From NCBI GenBank assembly GCA_963768165.1, contig CAVYHJ010000013.1:18857-82856 (forward strand): DNA of 64,000 bases, read 5' to 3'. Each line of letters starts with the position of its first letter. The first letter of the stretch is position 1. The position numbers were made by a program, and so were the translations under genes. Source of the stretch: CAVYHJ01 sp963768165 [NCBI: uncultured bacterium] (GTDB lineage: Bacteria > UBP4 > UBA4092). The notes beneath the pieces were generated by a model. That model saw only the letters and a list, made by a program, of their open reading frames with translations, searched no databases and was not told where the DNA came from. This document shows positions 7,099 through 15,257 of the stretch, one piece after another.

Positions 7099-9087
7099 AT
7101 GAGTGGAGTAATATCATTATTAGGGGGACAGATAGGTGTAATTGCTGTATTAGGTGCGATAGCTGCTATCCTCACAATATGGCAGGTTTTCTATGGGAAT
7201 AAAGATAAAATTAAAAAGCTTTTAAAGCCCACAACATTCACTTCGGAAAATCTTTATCATCGTTATGAAAAAGCTATCGATCAAATATGGATTCAATTGA
7301 CTACTTGGCCGGTATATTCTGAATATGAAGATTGTTTAATTAATTCAAAAGCTCGGAAGATATACATAATAGGGCCTATAGAGAACGACCAATTTTATAA
7401 ATTACCCGGTGTTTTGTGGCGATTAAAAATTAAAGATGTAATTGAAAAAGACCCTAATAGAAAAATGTTTTTATATCATATTTCAGCAGTTCCCTCAATA
7501 GCCAAATTTATACTCATTGATACGGCGTTTTTTTCTTCATGCGGAACAAAAAAGAGTAGCACTATATATAAGGAAATTAGCACTTTCCAGAATGAAATAC
7601 CGACCGACATACTGTTAAAAGAAATATATAATAACGGTGAAGATGCGCTGCTTAAAGTTTATAAGATGATTGAGGATCAACTAACCTTACACGAAAATAT
7701 ACCGATAAAATTATTAATTTCTAGGATAATCTCTCAATATAGAGCTTCCTGTACTGAGAATATTCGAGATATTAGAAGAGCACACAAGAAATTATCCGAT
7801 AATGATTTAAATAAACTTTTGGAAGATACTATACCTTTATTGGTAAGTTACGTAAAAAATAATTATGGGATAAAAACTGTTATTATTTTAGACGATGGAA
7901 AGAATATAAAAAAAGTAGGTCTTTTGCCTGTTTATGATACACGAAAGACGTTTAGAGATGTTATAGAATCATTAAAAAGCCGAAGAGTAGCACCAATTGG
8001 AAATCTTCCCCAAATGAGAATAGTTATAAATGGTATATGCAATGTAAATTGTATTTATTGTCCTTACGGTAATGAAAGTTATTCTCTCAGCCAAGCTCAT
8101 TTAGAGCCAGAGGATTTAAATGATATCTTAAATAAATCATATGATTTAGGATTTACAGAATTTGCTATCACTGGTGGAGAACCAAGACTCCACCCAAATT
8201 TTATTGACATTTTAGAGGTGATAAAGGGGTTTTTGAAGGATAATACAGATTCCTCCATTATTATAAATACTAATGCCATTGATACTAGGAGATGTTTTAC
8301 CTTTGAGCAACTTTTATCTGAACTAAAGGATTATAAGAATCGGGTTGTTTTCAAGATTAGTCTTGATGGGCTTAAAAGTAAAATTGTTACAGAAGATAAA
8401 GAGAATCCCAATTATTTGGAATTTTTGAAAAGATACCCCAAGATTGATCATAGTGAAAATATTATCAAAAATATTGAGAAGGCATTGGATCAGGAATATA
8501 AGATTGGATTAAATTTTGTTCTTACTAAATCAAATCAAAAATTTTTAAAAACCACTTTACTTTACTTTCATGACATGTATAAAAATCAAAATAAAAAGTA
8601 TCCAAGCTTATACTTTAAAATTCTCGATCTAAATTGGTATCATGATATTGGGAACAGACATAATGAACCTAGTAGTTATCAATTTTGGAAGAATCAATAT
8701 AAATCCCCATTAGAATACTATTATGAAGAAAATTTACAGAATATTTTTGGAGTACCTAAAGATACGCTAAATTTGAATTTTGGTATTCCGATGGTTGAGG
8801 TTAATAACAGTTTTAGAATAAAGATCAAAGACTCGTCTTTGGGAACTCATTATCATAAAAAAAACCATTGTTCTTCCTGTCTCTTTTATATAAAAAATTT
8901 ATGCCAGGAAGGAATCTATCAGCCTTGGATAACACCTGAAGGAACGCTTAAAATGTGCTATCATCGCCCCGATATTATTAAGTCTATATTGGGTAGTGAC
9001 AATGTTATAGAACATCCAGAAATATTAGACGAATTTAAAAATCTCTTGGGTGAGTTAGAATATGTTCAAATAAAACAAAGAACATGA
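7099..9087 (+). CDS. Membrane-anchored radical SAM protein with novel N-terminal domain
   Basis: A 662-residue protein. Residues about 5-33 form a single hydrophobic anchor, followed by a basic stretch (KDKIKKLLK). Residues about 45-300 form a domain I do not recognise. The radical SAM core starts at 'NGICNVNCIYC', with the CxxxCxxC cluster at C314, C318 and C321, then 'AITGGEPRLHPNF' for SAM binding. The C-terminus carries a second cysteine set (CSSC, LCQEG, KMCYHRP), reminiscent of the auxiliary cluster region in MoaA/SPASM-type proteins. The membrane anchor and long N-terminal domain are not part of MoaA, so a molybdopterin role is unlikely. The substrate is unknown. It is AT-rich and transcribed divergently from the 459-residue gene. 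Confidence 0.8.
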   Translation: MSGVISLLGGQIGVIAVLGAIAAILTIWQVFYGNKDKIKKLLKPTTFTSENLYHRYEKAIDQIWIQLTTWPVYSEYEDCLINSKARKIYIIGPIENDQFYKLPGVLWRLKIKDVIEKDPNRKMFLYHISAVPSIAKFILIDTAFFSSCGTKKSSTIYKEISTFQNEIPTDILLKEIYNNGEDALLKVYKMIEDQLTLHENIPIKLLISRIISQYRASCTENIRDIRRAHKKLSDNDLNKLLEDTIPLLVSYVKNNYGIKTVIILDDGKNIKKVGLLPVYDTRKTFRDVIESLKSRRVAPIGNLPQMRIVINGICNVNCIYCPYGNESYSLSQAHLEPEDLNDILNKSYDLGFTEFAITGGEPRLHPNFIDILEVIKGFLKDNTDSSIIINTNAIDTRRCFTFEQLLSELKDYKNRVVFKISLDGLKSKIVTEDKENPNYLEFLKRYPKIDHSENIIKNIEKALDQEYKIGLNFVLTKSNQKFLKTTLLYFHDMYKNQNKKYPSLYFKILDLNWYHDIGNRHNEPSSYQFWKNQYKSPLEYYYEENLQNIFGVPKDTLNLNFGIPMVEVNNSFRIKIKDSSLGTHYHKKNHCSSCLFYIKNLCQEGIYQPWITPEGTLKMCYHRPDIIKSILGSDNVIEHPEILDEFKNLLGELEYVQIKQRT

Positions 9088-9217
9088 TAAATATGTTTTC
9101 TGAGTCTGGAATGGAACGTAGCAGATTTCCCGACACCATGAAAAAAGAAATACACATTCTTAGGGATAAATAGGGACTCATCAAAACTACTCGCTCTATT
9201 CTTTTTCTCCATTCCCA

Positions 9218-9287
9218 ATTTAGGTCTTGATGAATCAAGCCCCTACTTTATATCCCTGTAGGGATTTCATTTATGAATCCCAAAGTG
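9218..9287. repeat. REP-like palindromic element, copy 1
   Basis: It contains CTTGATGAATCAAG, then GCCCCTACTTTATAT, then the palindrome ATCCCTGTAGGGAT and a GGGATTTCAT/ATGAATCCC hairpin. The right part recurs at 9993-10034 in the same orientation. Confidence 0.55.
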
Positions 9288-9379
9288 TCCCTAAGAGAGG
9301 GAAATTAGTATGACAGGAACAAGAGAAGAAACGATGATAAGATATTAAATTGTTTTATTTTATAAGGTTTGGAGAGAAC

Positions 9380-9438
9380 AACCATGTGGATTCGACCGGA
9401 GAGGATTAATTTTGAGGGGGGAAATATGAAACGGAGAA
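9380..9438. repeat. Direct repeat left of the DUF433/DUF5615 pair
   Basis: 59 bp starting AACCATGTGGATTCGACC and ending AACGGAGAA. It matches 10701-10758 at about 85% by eye. A related 'GGAAGGC(G/A)TCGGGAA' string follows both copies. The two copies bracket the toxin-antitoxin-like module. Confidence 0.75.
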
Positions 9439-9651
9439 ATGGGATATTTTAATTTTGAATTATGAATTTTAAATTTTGAATTGAAAAAGGGAAGGCGTCG
9501 GGAAAGAGAGTTTCTTCACAGACTCAGAATGACTCTACGAGTCAATTTTGAATTATGAATTTTAAATTATGAATTGAAAGGGAAAAAGGGCTAAAGCCCT
9601 GAGACCCTCAACTATAGTTGGGTAGAAGGGAAATAGAAGGGAAAATAGAAC

Positions 9652-9790
9652 GGGTGTGCCAATTTGGCATAGTTAAATTTGCGATTTAAGGGGCTTAAAA
9701 TGTCTCAAAATTGGGTGGGTATTGTCTCCGTATCATCACCGTACCAACGCCGTACCAACTCCCATTGAAAAAAAGTGAGGAACCGGTTCG
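9652..9790. repeat. Dispersed 139-bp repeat, copy 1 (inner 11-bp period)
   Basis: Ungapped 139-bp match to the reverse complement of 25038-25176. It includes GCGATTTAAGGGGCTTAAAA and, at 9722-9765, four consecutive 11-bp units ending in CCGTA-like triplets (consensus TTNTCTCCGTA). It is intergenic in both places and has no coding potential. Confidence 0.85.
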
Positions 9791-9992
9791 AGCCTTACCC
9801 GAAGTCTCTTGGAGTATCGTTCGTTAATCCTGGGTTAATCTTGAGCGATTTGTGGGAGTTTTAAAAGTGGATGCATTTTGGAAAAAGAGCAATAATTTTT
9901 CAGGGTTATAATGGAGGTAAATGGAGTAGGAAGTCGTGTATAGTCATTTAGATATATTCGCAGAAACGGGTTGGGCATGAGGCTCTAAAACG

Positions 9993-10034
9993 CCCCAACT
10001 TTATATTCCCTGTAGGGGTTTCATTCATGAAACC
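9993..10034. repeat. REP-like palindromic element, copy 2
   Basis: It shares GCCCCNACTTTATAT and CCCTGTAGGG with copy 1 and ends in a perfect GGGTTTCAT-TC-ATGAAACCC hairpin. In copy 1 the equivalent stem has different bases but still pairs. Confidence 0.55.
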
Positions 10035-10070
10035 CAAATCCACATTTAACCCATTTGCCACAATATCCTA

Positions 10071-10079
10071 TGATATAAT
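10071..10079 (+). promoter_or_regulatory. Extended -10 box upstream of the DUF433 gene
   Basis: TGATATAAT (TGnTATAAT) lies 24 nt before the ATG at 10103. It is the same extended -10 string found upstream of the radical SAM gene. There is no good -35 box at standard spacing. Confidence 0.45.
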
Positions 10080-10102
10080 CGCAGTTAGAGGCAAAATAAG
10101 AT

Positions 10103-10330
10103 ATGGTAGAAATTGCGCCAAGAATTCAGATTGATGAAAATATTCGTTTTGGGAAACCTGTCATTAAAGGGACACGGGTTCCCGTGGATTTGATTGTCGG
10201 CAAACTCGCCGGTGGAATGACGTATGAAGAAATCATGACGGAATATGAGTTAACCAAAGAGGATATTTTTGCCTGTTTAGAGTACGCTGCCAAACAATTA
10301 TCTTCGGAAGAAGTGCGAGCTGTTCGCTAG
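10103..10330 (+). CDS. DUF433 protein (putative antitoxin)
   Basis: A 75-residue protein with the full DUF433 signature: 'RIQIDENIRFGKPVIKGTRV' followed by 'LIVGKLAGGMTYEEIMTEY' and 'LTKEDIFACLEYA'. DUF433 proteins are small helix-turn-helix antitoxins that usually precede a DUF5615 PIN-like toxin. The next gene, 1 bp downstream, encodes such a protein. The family also has chromosomal orphan roles, but the neighbour supports a toxin-antitoxin reading. A GAGG motif lies about 11 nt before the ATG. Confidence 0.85.
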   Translation: MVEIAPRIQIDENIRFGKPVIKGTRVPVDLIVGKLAGGMTYEEIMTEYELTKEDIFACLEYAAKQLSSEEVRAVR

Positions 10331-10331
10331 A

Positions 10332-10693
10332 ATGTTATCCTTCGTGATAGACGAAGATTTATCCCGCTCAATCTCAAAAATGCTCCAAGAAAAGGGATGG
10401 ACTGTCTACGATATTCGAGATCACAACCTGCGGGGTGCTAAAGATGAAGAAATATTTCAATTTGCCCAACAGCAAAAAGCCGTCTTACTACCGGTGACAC
10501 GGGCTTTGGCAATGTAATACAATTCCCATTAGGTAGTCATCATGGAATTGTAATCGCCCATTTTCCAAACGAAATAACAACAATAGAGTTAAATAAACAA
10601 GTTCTCAAATCTCTGGAAAACTTCTCAGAGAATGACTATGTTGGAAATTTGATTGTTCTTGAACCGGGAAAAGTCCGGTTGCGAAGGAAATAA
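10332..10693 (+). pseudogene. DUF5615 PIN-like toxin, frameshifted
   Basis: The first 53 codons read as a DUF5615 PIN-like protein: 'MLSFVIDEDLSRSISKML', 'GWTVYDIRDHNLRGAKDEE' and 'FAQQQKAVLL'. The frame then breaks at about 10490. The expected T-G-D-T-G-F-G-N motif is present, but in another frame ([A]CC GGT GAC ACG GGC TTT GGC AAT). That frame stays open to TAA at 10691-10693 and reads 'HHGIVIAHFPNE' and 'LIVLEPGKVRLRRK', the normal DUF5615 C-terminus. One missing A would explain everything, so this is a recent 1-nt deletion or a sequencing error. As it stands, translation stops at 10517 and lacks the second acidic site. Confidence 0.85.
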
Positions 10694-10700
10694 GGTACTC

Positions 10701-10758
10701 AACCATGTAGATTTGACCAGAGAAGATTGATTTTGAGGGGAGAATAGGAAACGGAGAA
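10701..10758. repeat. Direct repeat right of the DUF433/DUF5615 pair
   Basis: It starts AACCATGTAGATTTGACC and ends AACGGAGAA, and pairs with 9380-9438. It begins 7 bp after the restored DUF5615 stop. The following 10770-10870 is low-complexity DNA (repeated TTCAGATTT and TTCTAGTTTC-type strings). Confidence 0.75.
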
Positions 10759-10934
10759 GAATATAAGAATTTCAGATTTCAGATTGTAGATTTATGATTG
10801 AAAATAAAAAATGTCTCTGGTTTCTAAATTCTAGTTTCAAGTTCCTAGTTTCTAGTTTCTAGTTAAAAAAAAGGAAGGCATCGGGAAGAGATAAGGTAAA
10901 AGTTCCCGATGGATTATTTTTGACCAAGATTCAG

Positions 10935-12008
10935 TTATTTGGTTTTCTGGTTGTTTTTATTATATTGTTCCAACATCCAGGCTTGCAGGAATTCACCGGT
11001 ATACCCCGGTCCGGTTTTGATATTCAACCAATCCTTCTGTAATAATCCGGGATACCAGTCGGGTGTGGCAGACCAGCAAATCCAGCCCATATCATGAGAT
11101 TGACACATTTCTTTTAATTGCTTTAAATAATCGGGATTAATATCCGGTTTCATATCTTTGCTATCCTGGTCCCAGCCAAATTCTCCCAGGATGACCGGGG
11201 CTTTGGTCGAAGCATGTACCGCATTACTAATTTCTTCCTGTTGCCAATTGTGGTCGGTTTCCGGATAGATATGCGAGACATATACAATGTTTTTCCCTTT
11301 CACTGGATTTTCTGCCGAATCACCGATTTCTCCACACCACATAGGTCCCCCTACCAGGATAATATTATTGGCATATTTCCGGATGGTATCCACCCAAGGC
11401 TGAAGATGCGATTTGGTTTCGGCCCATCGGGGTTTGGGTCTATCTTTATCCCGGGGTTCATTGAACACTTCAAATAACACATGGTCATCCTTGGCAAATT
11501 TCGGGGCGATATAACTCCAGAACTCTTTGGTTTTTTCATCGATACTTTGACCATCTTTATCAGTGCCATACGTATTATTTACATAATGCCAATCAATGAC
11601 ACAATAAACACCCCGTTGTTTACACCGGTCAACTGCCGGTCGTAAATGCTTGGTATAAAACTCATCATGAGAAATGGCTGTCCACCGGTATCCAAAATCT
11701 TTCGAATCTTCCGCATGTATCGGCAGCCGGATAATATTGGTATACCATCCTTTGGAGGTATCGGTCATCCGGTCAATCATTTCAACACAATTGGGAATAT
11801 TCCATTTCTGGTCAGAACCCCAGTCCAAAAAAGTGATTTCCGCCAGGGATACTCCCTGCAAGATTACTTTTTTCCCGTTGGATGTTTTGATATATTTCCC
11901 ATCCACATGCAGCCGGGATAATTCACCATACCCGGATGATATAAAAATATACTGTACTAATAGAATCAAAAACGAGAATTTGAAAATGAACCACAACCCT
12001 TTTTTCAT
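10935..12008 (-). CDS. Secreted GH5-type endoglycanase (cellulase-like)
   Basis: A 357-residue protein. The N-terminus is a signal peptide ('KKGLWFIFKFSFLILLVQYI'), followed by a single GH5 barrel. The acid/base glutamate is E184 in 'FEVFNEP' and the nucleophile is E276 in 'VILGEFGW'. 'NIIRLPIH', 'YCVIDWHYV' and a 'WICWSATPDWYP' strand-8 segment complete the family pattern. Likely action: hydrolysis of beta-1,4 linked glucans or related polymers outside the cytoplasm; the exact substrate cannot be told. The ATG at 12008 is chosen because a strong GAGGAGGA site lies directly upstream; an earlier ATG would add 22 residues before the signal peptide. It has no carbohydrate-binding module. Confidence 0.88.
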   Translation of the reverse strand: MKKGLWFIFKFSFLILLVQYIFISSGYGELSRLHVDGKYIKTSNGKKVILQGVSLAEITFLDWGSDQKWNIPNCVEMIDRMTDTSKGWYTNIIRLPIHAEDSKDFGYRWTAISHDEFYTKHLRPAVDRCKQRGVYCVIDWHYVNNTYGTDKDGQSIDEKTKEFWSYIAPKFAKDDHVLFEVFNEPRDKDRPKPRWAETKSHLQPWVDTIRKYANNIILVGGPMWCGEIGDSAENPVKGKNIVYVSHIYPETDHNWQQEEISNAVHASTKAPVILGEFGWDQDSKDMKPDINPDYLKQLKEMCQSHDMGWICWSATPDWYPGLLQKDWLNIKTGPGYTGEFLQAWMLEQYNKNNQKTK

Positions 12009-12155
12009 AGAAGTCCTCCTCAGGATCCGGAATTTCAAATAACTATCGTATCTGTTGAATCCTTCCATTGTCAATAACAGATACCATTTAAGAATACCGG
12101 GAATCCTATTGGGAAATCAGTTTAATTAGTGAAATGAGTGTACCGGGTTCTTTTA

Positions 12156-12185
12156 TTCGCATTCTCCAACCGATTTCTTTATAAT
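12156..12185 (+). promoter_or_regulatory. Candidate promoter for the GNAT gene
   Basis: TTCGCA (12156-12161) and a perfect TATAAT (12180-12185) are 18 bp apart, 39 bp before the ATG at 12225. Confidence 0.4.
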
Positions 12186-12224
12186 GATCTAACCTTATTA
12201 TCAAATCATCCTGGAGTATAACTT

Positions 12225-12833
12225 ATGTGGCAACGGCCGGAGAAAATCACCCACGAAGGAAAATGGGTCAGGTTGGATATTCTAAATCCTGAATCGCCCT
12301 ATTCTGATTTGTATGACATCGTCCTGAGTTCCTCCAAAGAACCGTATGATATTTTTCAGTACATGCCGCAGGGGCCGTTTCATACGAAAAATGAATTTAA
12401 AGAATGGTTGGAAAAAGAGGCGCGGGTTAAGGATACGAATGCCTATTGTGTATTTAGCAAACGGCTGAATCAATATGTCGGGATGTGTGAAATTATTAAT
12501 ATAGTGGAAGCGCATGGCCAGGCGGAATTGGGGAGTATCTGGTACGGGAAAAAAGCACAGAAAACGGAAATCAACTCGGAGACTATTTTCCTTTTATTGC
12601 AGTATTTATTTGAAACACTGCATTATCGCCGGGTGGAATGGAAATGCGACAATCAAAATATTCCCAGTAAAAACGCCGCTCTCCGGCTGGGATTTAAGTA
12701 TGAGGGTCTTTTCAGAAATCACATGTTCATCAAAGGCAAAAACAGGGATACCGCCTGGTATTCCATTATTGACACGGAATGGCCGACCACCAAAGAACAT
12801 TTTATGAAAAATCTTTTGAGAGAATTTAAATAG
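12225..12833 (+). CDS. GNAT N-acetyltransferase, RimJ/RimL-like
   Basis: A 202-residue protein matching the RimL-type GNAT pattern found in proteins annotated as ribosomal-protein or small-molecule acetyltransferases. The N-terminal 'GKWVRLDIL', 'FQYMPQGPF' and 'VGMCEIINI' lead to the acetyl-CoA-binding region 'LFETLHYRRVEWKCDNQN', then 'NAALRLGFKYEGLFRNHMFI' and 'DTAWYSIIDTEW'. The substrate is unknown. It stands alone between two divergently arranged GH5 genes and has its own promoter candidate. No membrane or signal segment is present. Confidence 0.85.
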   Translation: MWQRPEKITHEGKWVRLDILNPESPYSDLYDIVLSSSKEPYDIFQYMPQGPFHTKNEFKEWLEKEARVKDTNAYCVFSKRLNQYVGMCEIINIVEAHGQAELGSIWYGKKAQKTEINSETIFLLLQYLFETLHYRRVEWKCDNQNIPSKNAALRLGFKYEGLFRNHMFIKGKNRDTAWYSIIDTEWPTTKEHFMKNLLREFK

Positions 12834-12884
12834 AAATGAATCGTTAACTCAGGCTTTGTTTTGATTCCCAAAGCTATGTAAAAA

Positions 12885-12931
12885 CCTCCCAGAAAGTTTT
12901 CTATTTAGTTGCTTTTATTGGAGATAAAAGC
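12885..12931 (+). other. Structured element upstream of GH5 gene (family copy)
   Basis: CCCAGAAAGTTTTCTATT is followed by a perfect hairpin, GCTTTTAT-TGGAG-ATAAAAGC (12911-12931). The same order of conserved strings occurs at 56110-56202, and the hairpin loop motif recurs near 44951-44970. It abuts the -35 box of the promoter for the downstream gene. Confidence 0.5.
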
Positions 12932-12960
12932 TTGACAACCTATTTTTGGCTACCTACAAT
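12932..12960 (+). promoter_or_regulatory. Strong sigma-70 promoter for the second GH5 gene
   Basis: A perfect TTGACA (12932-12937), a 17-bp spacer and TACAAT (12955-12960). Transcription would start around 12967, giving a leader of about 30 nt with a GGGAG ribosome site. Confidence 0.75.
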
Positions 12961-12997
12961 GGCAGATATACAAATTTGCAACGCAGGGAGAAATATC

Positions 12998-14077
12998 ATG
13001 AAAAGAGTAGTCCAATATATACCGGTTATTTTTATTATATCTTTCTGGATACCCGTTATCCATGCGCAACAAACCATTCAGACAACACAAAATCAGCAAT
13101 GGTGGCAGGGTGGGTTTCGGGGAAGATGGGAGGACAATCCTTTGGCAAAGAAACTTCCGCTCATTCAGGTAAAGGGAAATAAGTTTGTTAATTCAAAAGG
13201 GGAAACGATTTTATTCCGCGGACTGGCGATTTCCGATCCGGATAAGCTTGAAAAACAGGGGCATTGGAATAAGGAGCATTTCGAGAAAGTCAAAGAAATG
13301 GGCGCCATGCTCGTCCGTATTCCCGTACATCCCGCGGCATGGCGGGAACGTACTCCCGCCAAATATCTTGAATTGCTAGATCAGGCGGTGGAATGGTGTA
13401 CGGACCTGAATATGTACGTCATTATTGATTGGCATTCCATCGGCAATTTGGAAATGGAACTTTTCCAGAACCCTATGTATGACACCAGCAAAAAAGAAAC
13501 CTATGAATTTTGGCGCACGACGGCCAGACATTTTAGAGGACATAATACGGTGGCGTTTTTGGAAATATTCAACGAACCGACGGATTATCGGGGGCAGCTT
13601 GGCACTGTGTCTTGGAGTGAATGGAAAAAAATTAATGAAAATATCATCCGACTCATCCGGGCGAACGGCAATGAAGCCATTCCACTGGTCGCCGGATTCG
13701 ATTGGGCCTATGACCTGACTCCGATTCACAATGAACCGATTGAAGCGGAAGGAATCGCCTACGTCACACATCCCTACGCGAATAAACGGCCGGAACCATG
13801 GCCACCCAAATGGGAAGAGGATTTCGGATTCGCGGCAGACAAATATCCGATGATTGCGACGGAATTTGGATTTTCCATTGACACCGGAAAGAAAGTGGGA
13901 GAGAACGACTACGGCAATATCATTGTCAAGTATCTTGAAAGCAAAGGGATTAGTTGGGTGTGTTGGTGTTATGACCCGCAATGGGGTCCGCGAATGCTCC
14001 AATCCTGGGACAACTATGAACTCACAGGAAGCGGCGAGTTTTTTAAACAGGCATTACATGGGGATATTGGAAAGTAA
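12998..14077 (+). CDS. Secreted GH5-type glycoside hydrolase
   Basis: A 359-residue protein with a signal peptide ('RVVQYIPVIFIISFWIPVI' then HAQ) and a short Gln-rich linker. It is a GH5 barrel with acid/base E193 in 'EIFNEP' and nucleophile E289 in 'MIATEFGF'. Other barrel landmarks are 'AMLVRIPVHPAAW', 'YVIIDWHSIG', 'AYVTHPY' and 'SWVCWCYDPQWGP'. It is similar in plan to the enzyme at 10935-12008 but clearly divergent. Likely extracellular endo-acting glycanase; substrate unknown. The ATG at 12998 has a GGGAG site; the longer frame from 12932 begins inside the promoter and is rejected. Confidence 0.88.
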   Translation: MKRVVQYIPVIFIISFWIPVIHAQQTIQTTQNQQWWQGGFRGRWEDNPLAKKLPLIQVKGNKFVNSKGETILFRGLAISDPDKLEKQGHWNKEHFEKVKEMGAMLVRIPVHPAAWRERTPAKYLELLDQAVEWCTDLNMYVIIDWHSIGNLEMELFQNPMYDTSKKETYEFWRTTARHFRGHNTVAFLEIFNEPTDYRGQLGTVSWSEWKKINENIIRLIRANGNEAIPLVAGFDWAYDLTPIHNEPIEAEGIAYVTHPYANKRPEPWPPKWEEDFGFAADKYPMIATEFGFSIDTGKKVGENDYGNIIVKYLESKGISWVCWCYDPQWGPRMLQSWDNYELTGSGEFFKQALHGDIGK

Positions 14078-14116
14078 GTTTCCATGTAAGCACAATAATC
14101 CTATATACAAGGGATT

Positions 14117-15250
14117 TTAGATGGGTACTTGGAGCAGGAAATCGTATAACTTTTTCGAGAGGACGTCGAGGGAATATTCCTGTTCTATTTTTTTTCTGGC
14201 GTTTTGACCGAGTATTATCCGGAGTTGGGGATTTTGGATGAGGAGTTCCATTTTACGAACAAACTCATTTTTATCTTTTGCCAGTAAGCCTGTTTCCTCC
14301 TCTTTTAAAACATAATTAATCTCACCGGTGGGACTGGCGACAACGGGTAATCCGGTTGCCAGGTATTCGAAAAGTTTGGTGGGGCTTTTGGATTTTGTCC
14401 AGAGGGTGTCTTGAATCAAAGGCAATAATCCGATATCCGCATCACGGAGAAAATCCGGCATTTTTTGGTGCTCTACCCAGGGACACAATCGAATCGGCTG
14501 ACCGGCGTATTGAGTTTTGATGAGTTCTTCGACCTGGGGCAACCATCTCCCACCTGCCACCAAGCGTAATTCGAGATGGGAATATTTTTTAGTCAATTCT
14601 GCAAAACAATCGAACATGAAGCGGACATTTTCAAAAATCGGTTCTCCCCAAACCACGCCTGTCCAGATAAAGATAAGTTTGTCATGCGGATGTTTATTGA
14701 CGGCAGGAGTGAATTTATCAGATTCCACGCCCGTGGGGATATAAGCTACACGGCTATTGAATTTCGACAGATAATCCACCAAAAAATGGCTGGATGCCAC
14801 ACACGCGACCGCATTTTTCGCTACCATTTCCGTCATGGTTTCGTAATTGGACGTTTTGAAAAAGAATTGGTTCAACGAAGGACGATTGAAGATACAGGGA
14901 AGAGGAATATCATAATCGTCGTAATCGAAAATATAGGGTTGATTTTTCAGACGATAACAAAGATAGGGCATGGCGCTGTGATAATGAATTTTCTGGAGAT
15001 AAAATAAGGTTTTGTGTTTAAAAAAAAGTTTTGGAAATGCTTTGATATTCAGCCAAAGTTTATTTCTGTCCCGCAATTCGTACATATCCGCTTCAGAAAA
15101 TTGTTTTTCCAAATCGTCTTTATAGGAAAGCACGGAGGTGTTCATGCCCAATTTGTGTAGACCTTCAGCGAAATGGTAACAACGGACGCGCGTGTGGGGA
15201 TAGCCATAACCGCTCAGGCCGATAAACAGAATAGGTGTGTCGGGTGACAA
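14117..15250 (-). CDS. GT4-like glycosyltransferase
   Basis: A 377-residue GT-B glycosyltransferase. The N-terminal domain has 'ILFIGLSGYGYPHTRVRCYH'. The C-terminal nucleotide-sugar-binding domain has 'LIFIWTGVVWGEPIFENV', 'ADIGLLPL', and 'KSPTKLFEYLATGLPVVASP', the family's E-x7-E-like region. The first codon is a TTG at 15250 with GGAG about 10 nt upstream; the preceding gene stops 8 bp away, so it is the last member of the minus-strand cluster. It probably acts on the cytoplasmic face of the membrane on a lipid-linked or protein-linked glycan. Confidence 0.85.
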   Translation of the reverse strand: MSPDTPILFIGLSGYGYPHTRVRCYHFAEGLHKLGMNTSVLSYKDDLEKQFSEADMYELRDRNKLWLNIKAFPKLFFKHKTLFYLQKIHYHSAMPYLCYRLKNQPYIFDYDDYDIPLPCIFNRPSLNQFFFKTSNYETMTEMVAKNAVACVASSHFLVDYLSKFNSRVAYIPTGVESDKFTPAVNKHPHDKLIFIWTGVVWGEPIFENVRFMFDCFAELTKKYSHLELRLVAGGRWLPQVEELIKTQYAGQPIRLCPWVEHQKMPDFLRDADIGLLPLIQDTLWTKSKSPTKLFEYLATGLPVVASPTGEINYVLKEEETGLLAKDKNEFVRKMELLIQNPQLRIILGQNARKKIEQEYSLDVLSKKLYDFLLQVPI

Positions 15251-15257
15251 TGTCGCC

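Larger units (their letters stand above)
9088..10070. other. Repeat-rich intergenic region
   Basis: Nearly 1 kb with no convincing gene. It contains several palindromic or repeated segments listed separately, low-complexity strings related to 'GAATTATGAATTTTAAATT' (around 9455 and 9545), and small hairpins such as AGGGCTAAAGCCCT and CAACTATAGTTG near 9590-9630. It looks like a landing ground for short repeats. Confidence 0.6.

Noticed and set aside
9035-9238. Minus-strand 67-codon frame after the radical SAM gene
   Set aside because: It starts in a REP-like palindrome, overlaps the radical SAM stop, and has no recognisable features.
9450-9580. Low-complexity GAATTATGAATTTTAAATT strings as possible binding sites or origins
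   Set aside because: Similar degenerate strings occur around 10770 and 47390-47410; they look like background AT-rich repeat debris, and no DnaA boxes were seen.
13376-14002. 208-codon minus-strand frame opposite the second GH5 gene
   Set aside because: The plus strand encodes a clear GH5 enzyme with both catalytic glutamates; the antisense frame has no recognisable protein features.
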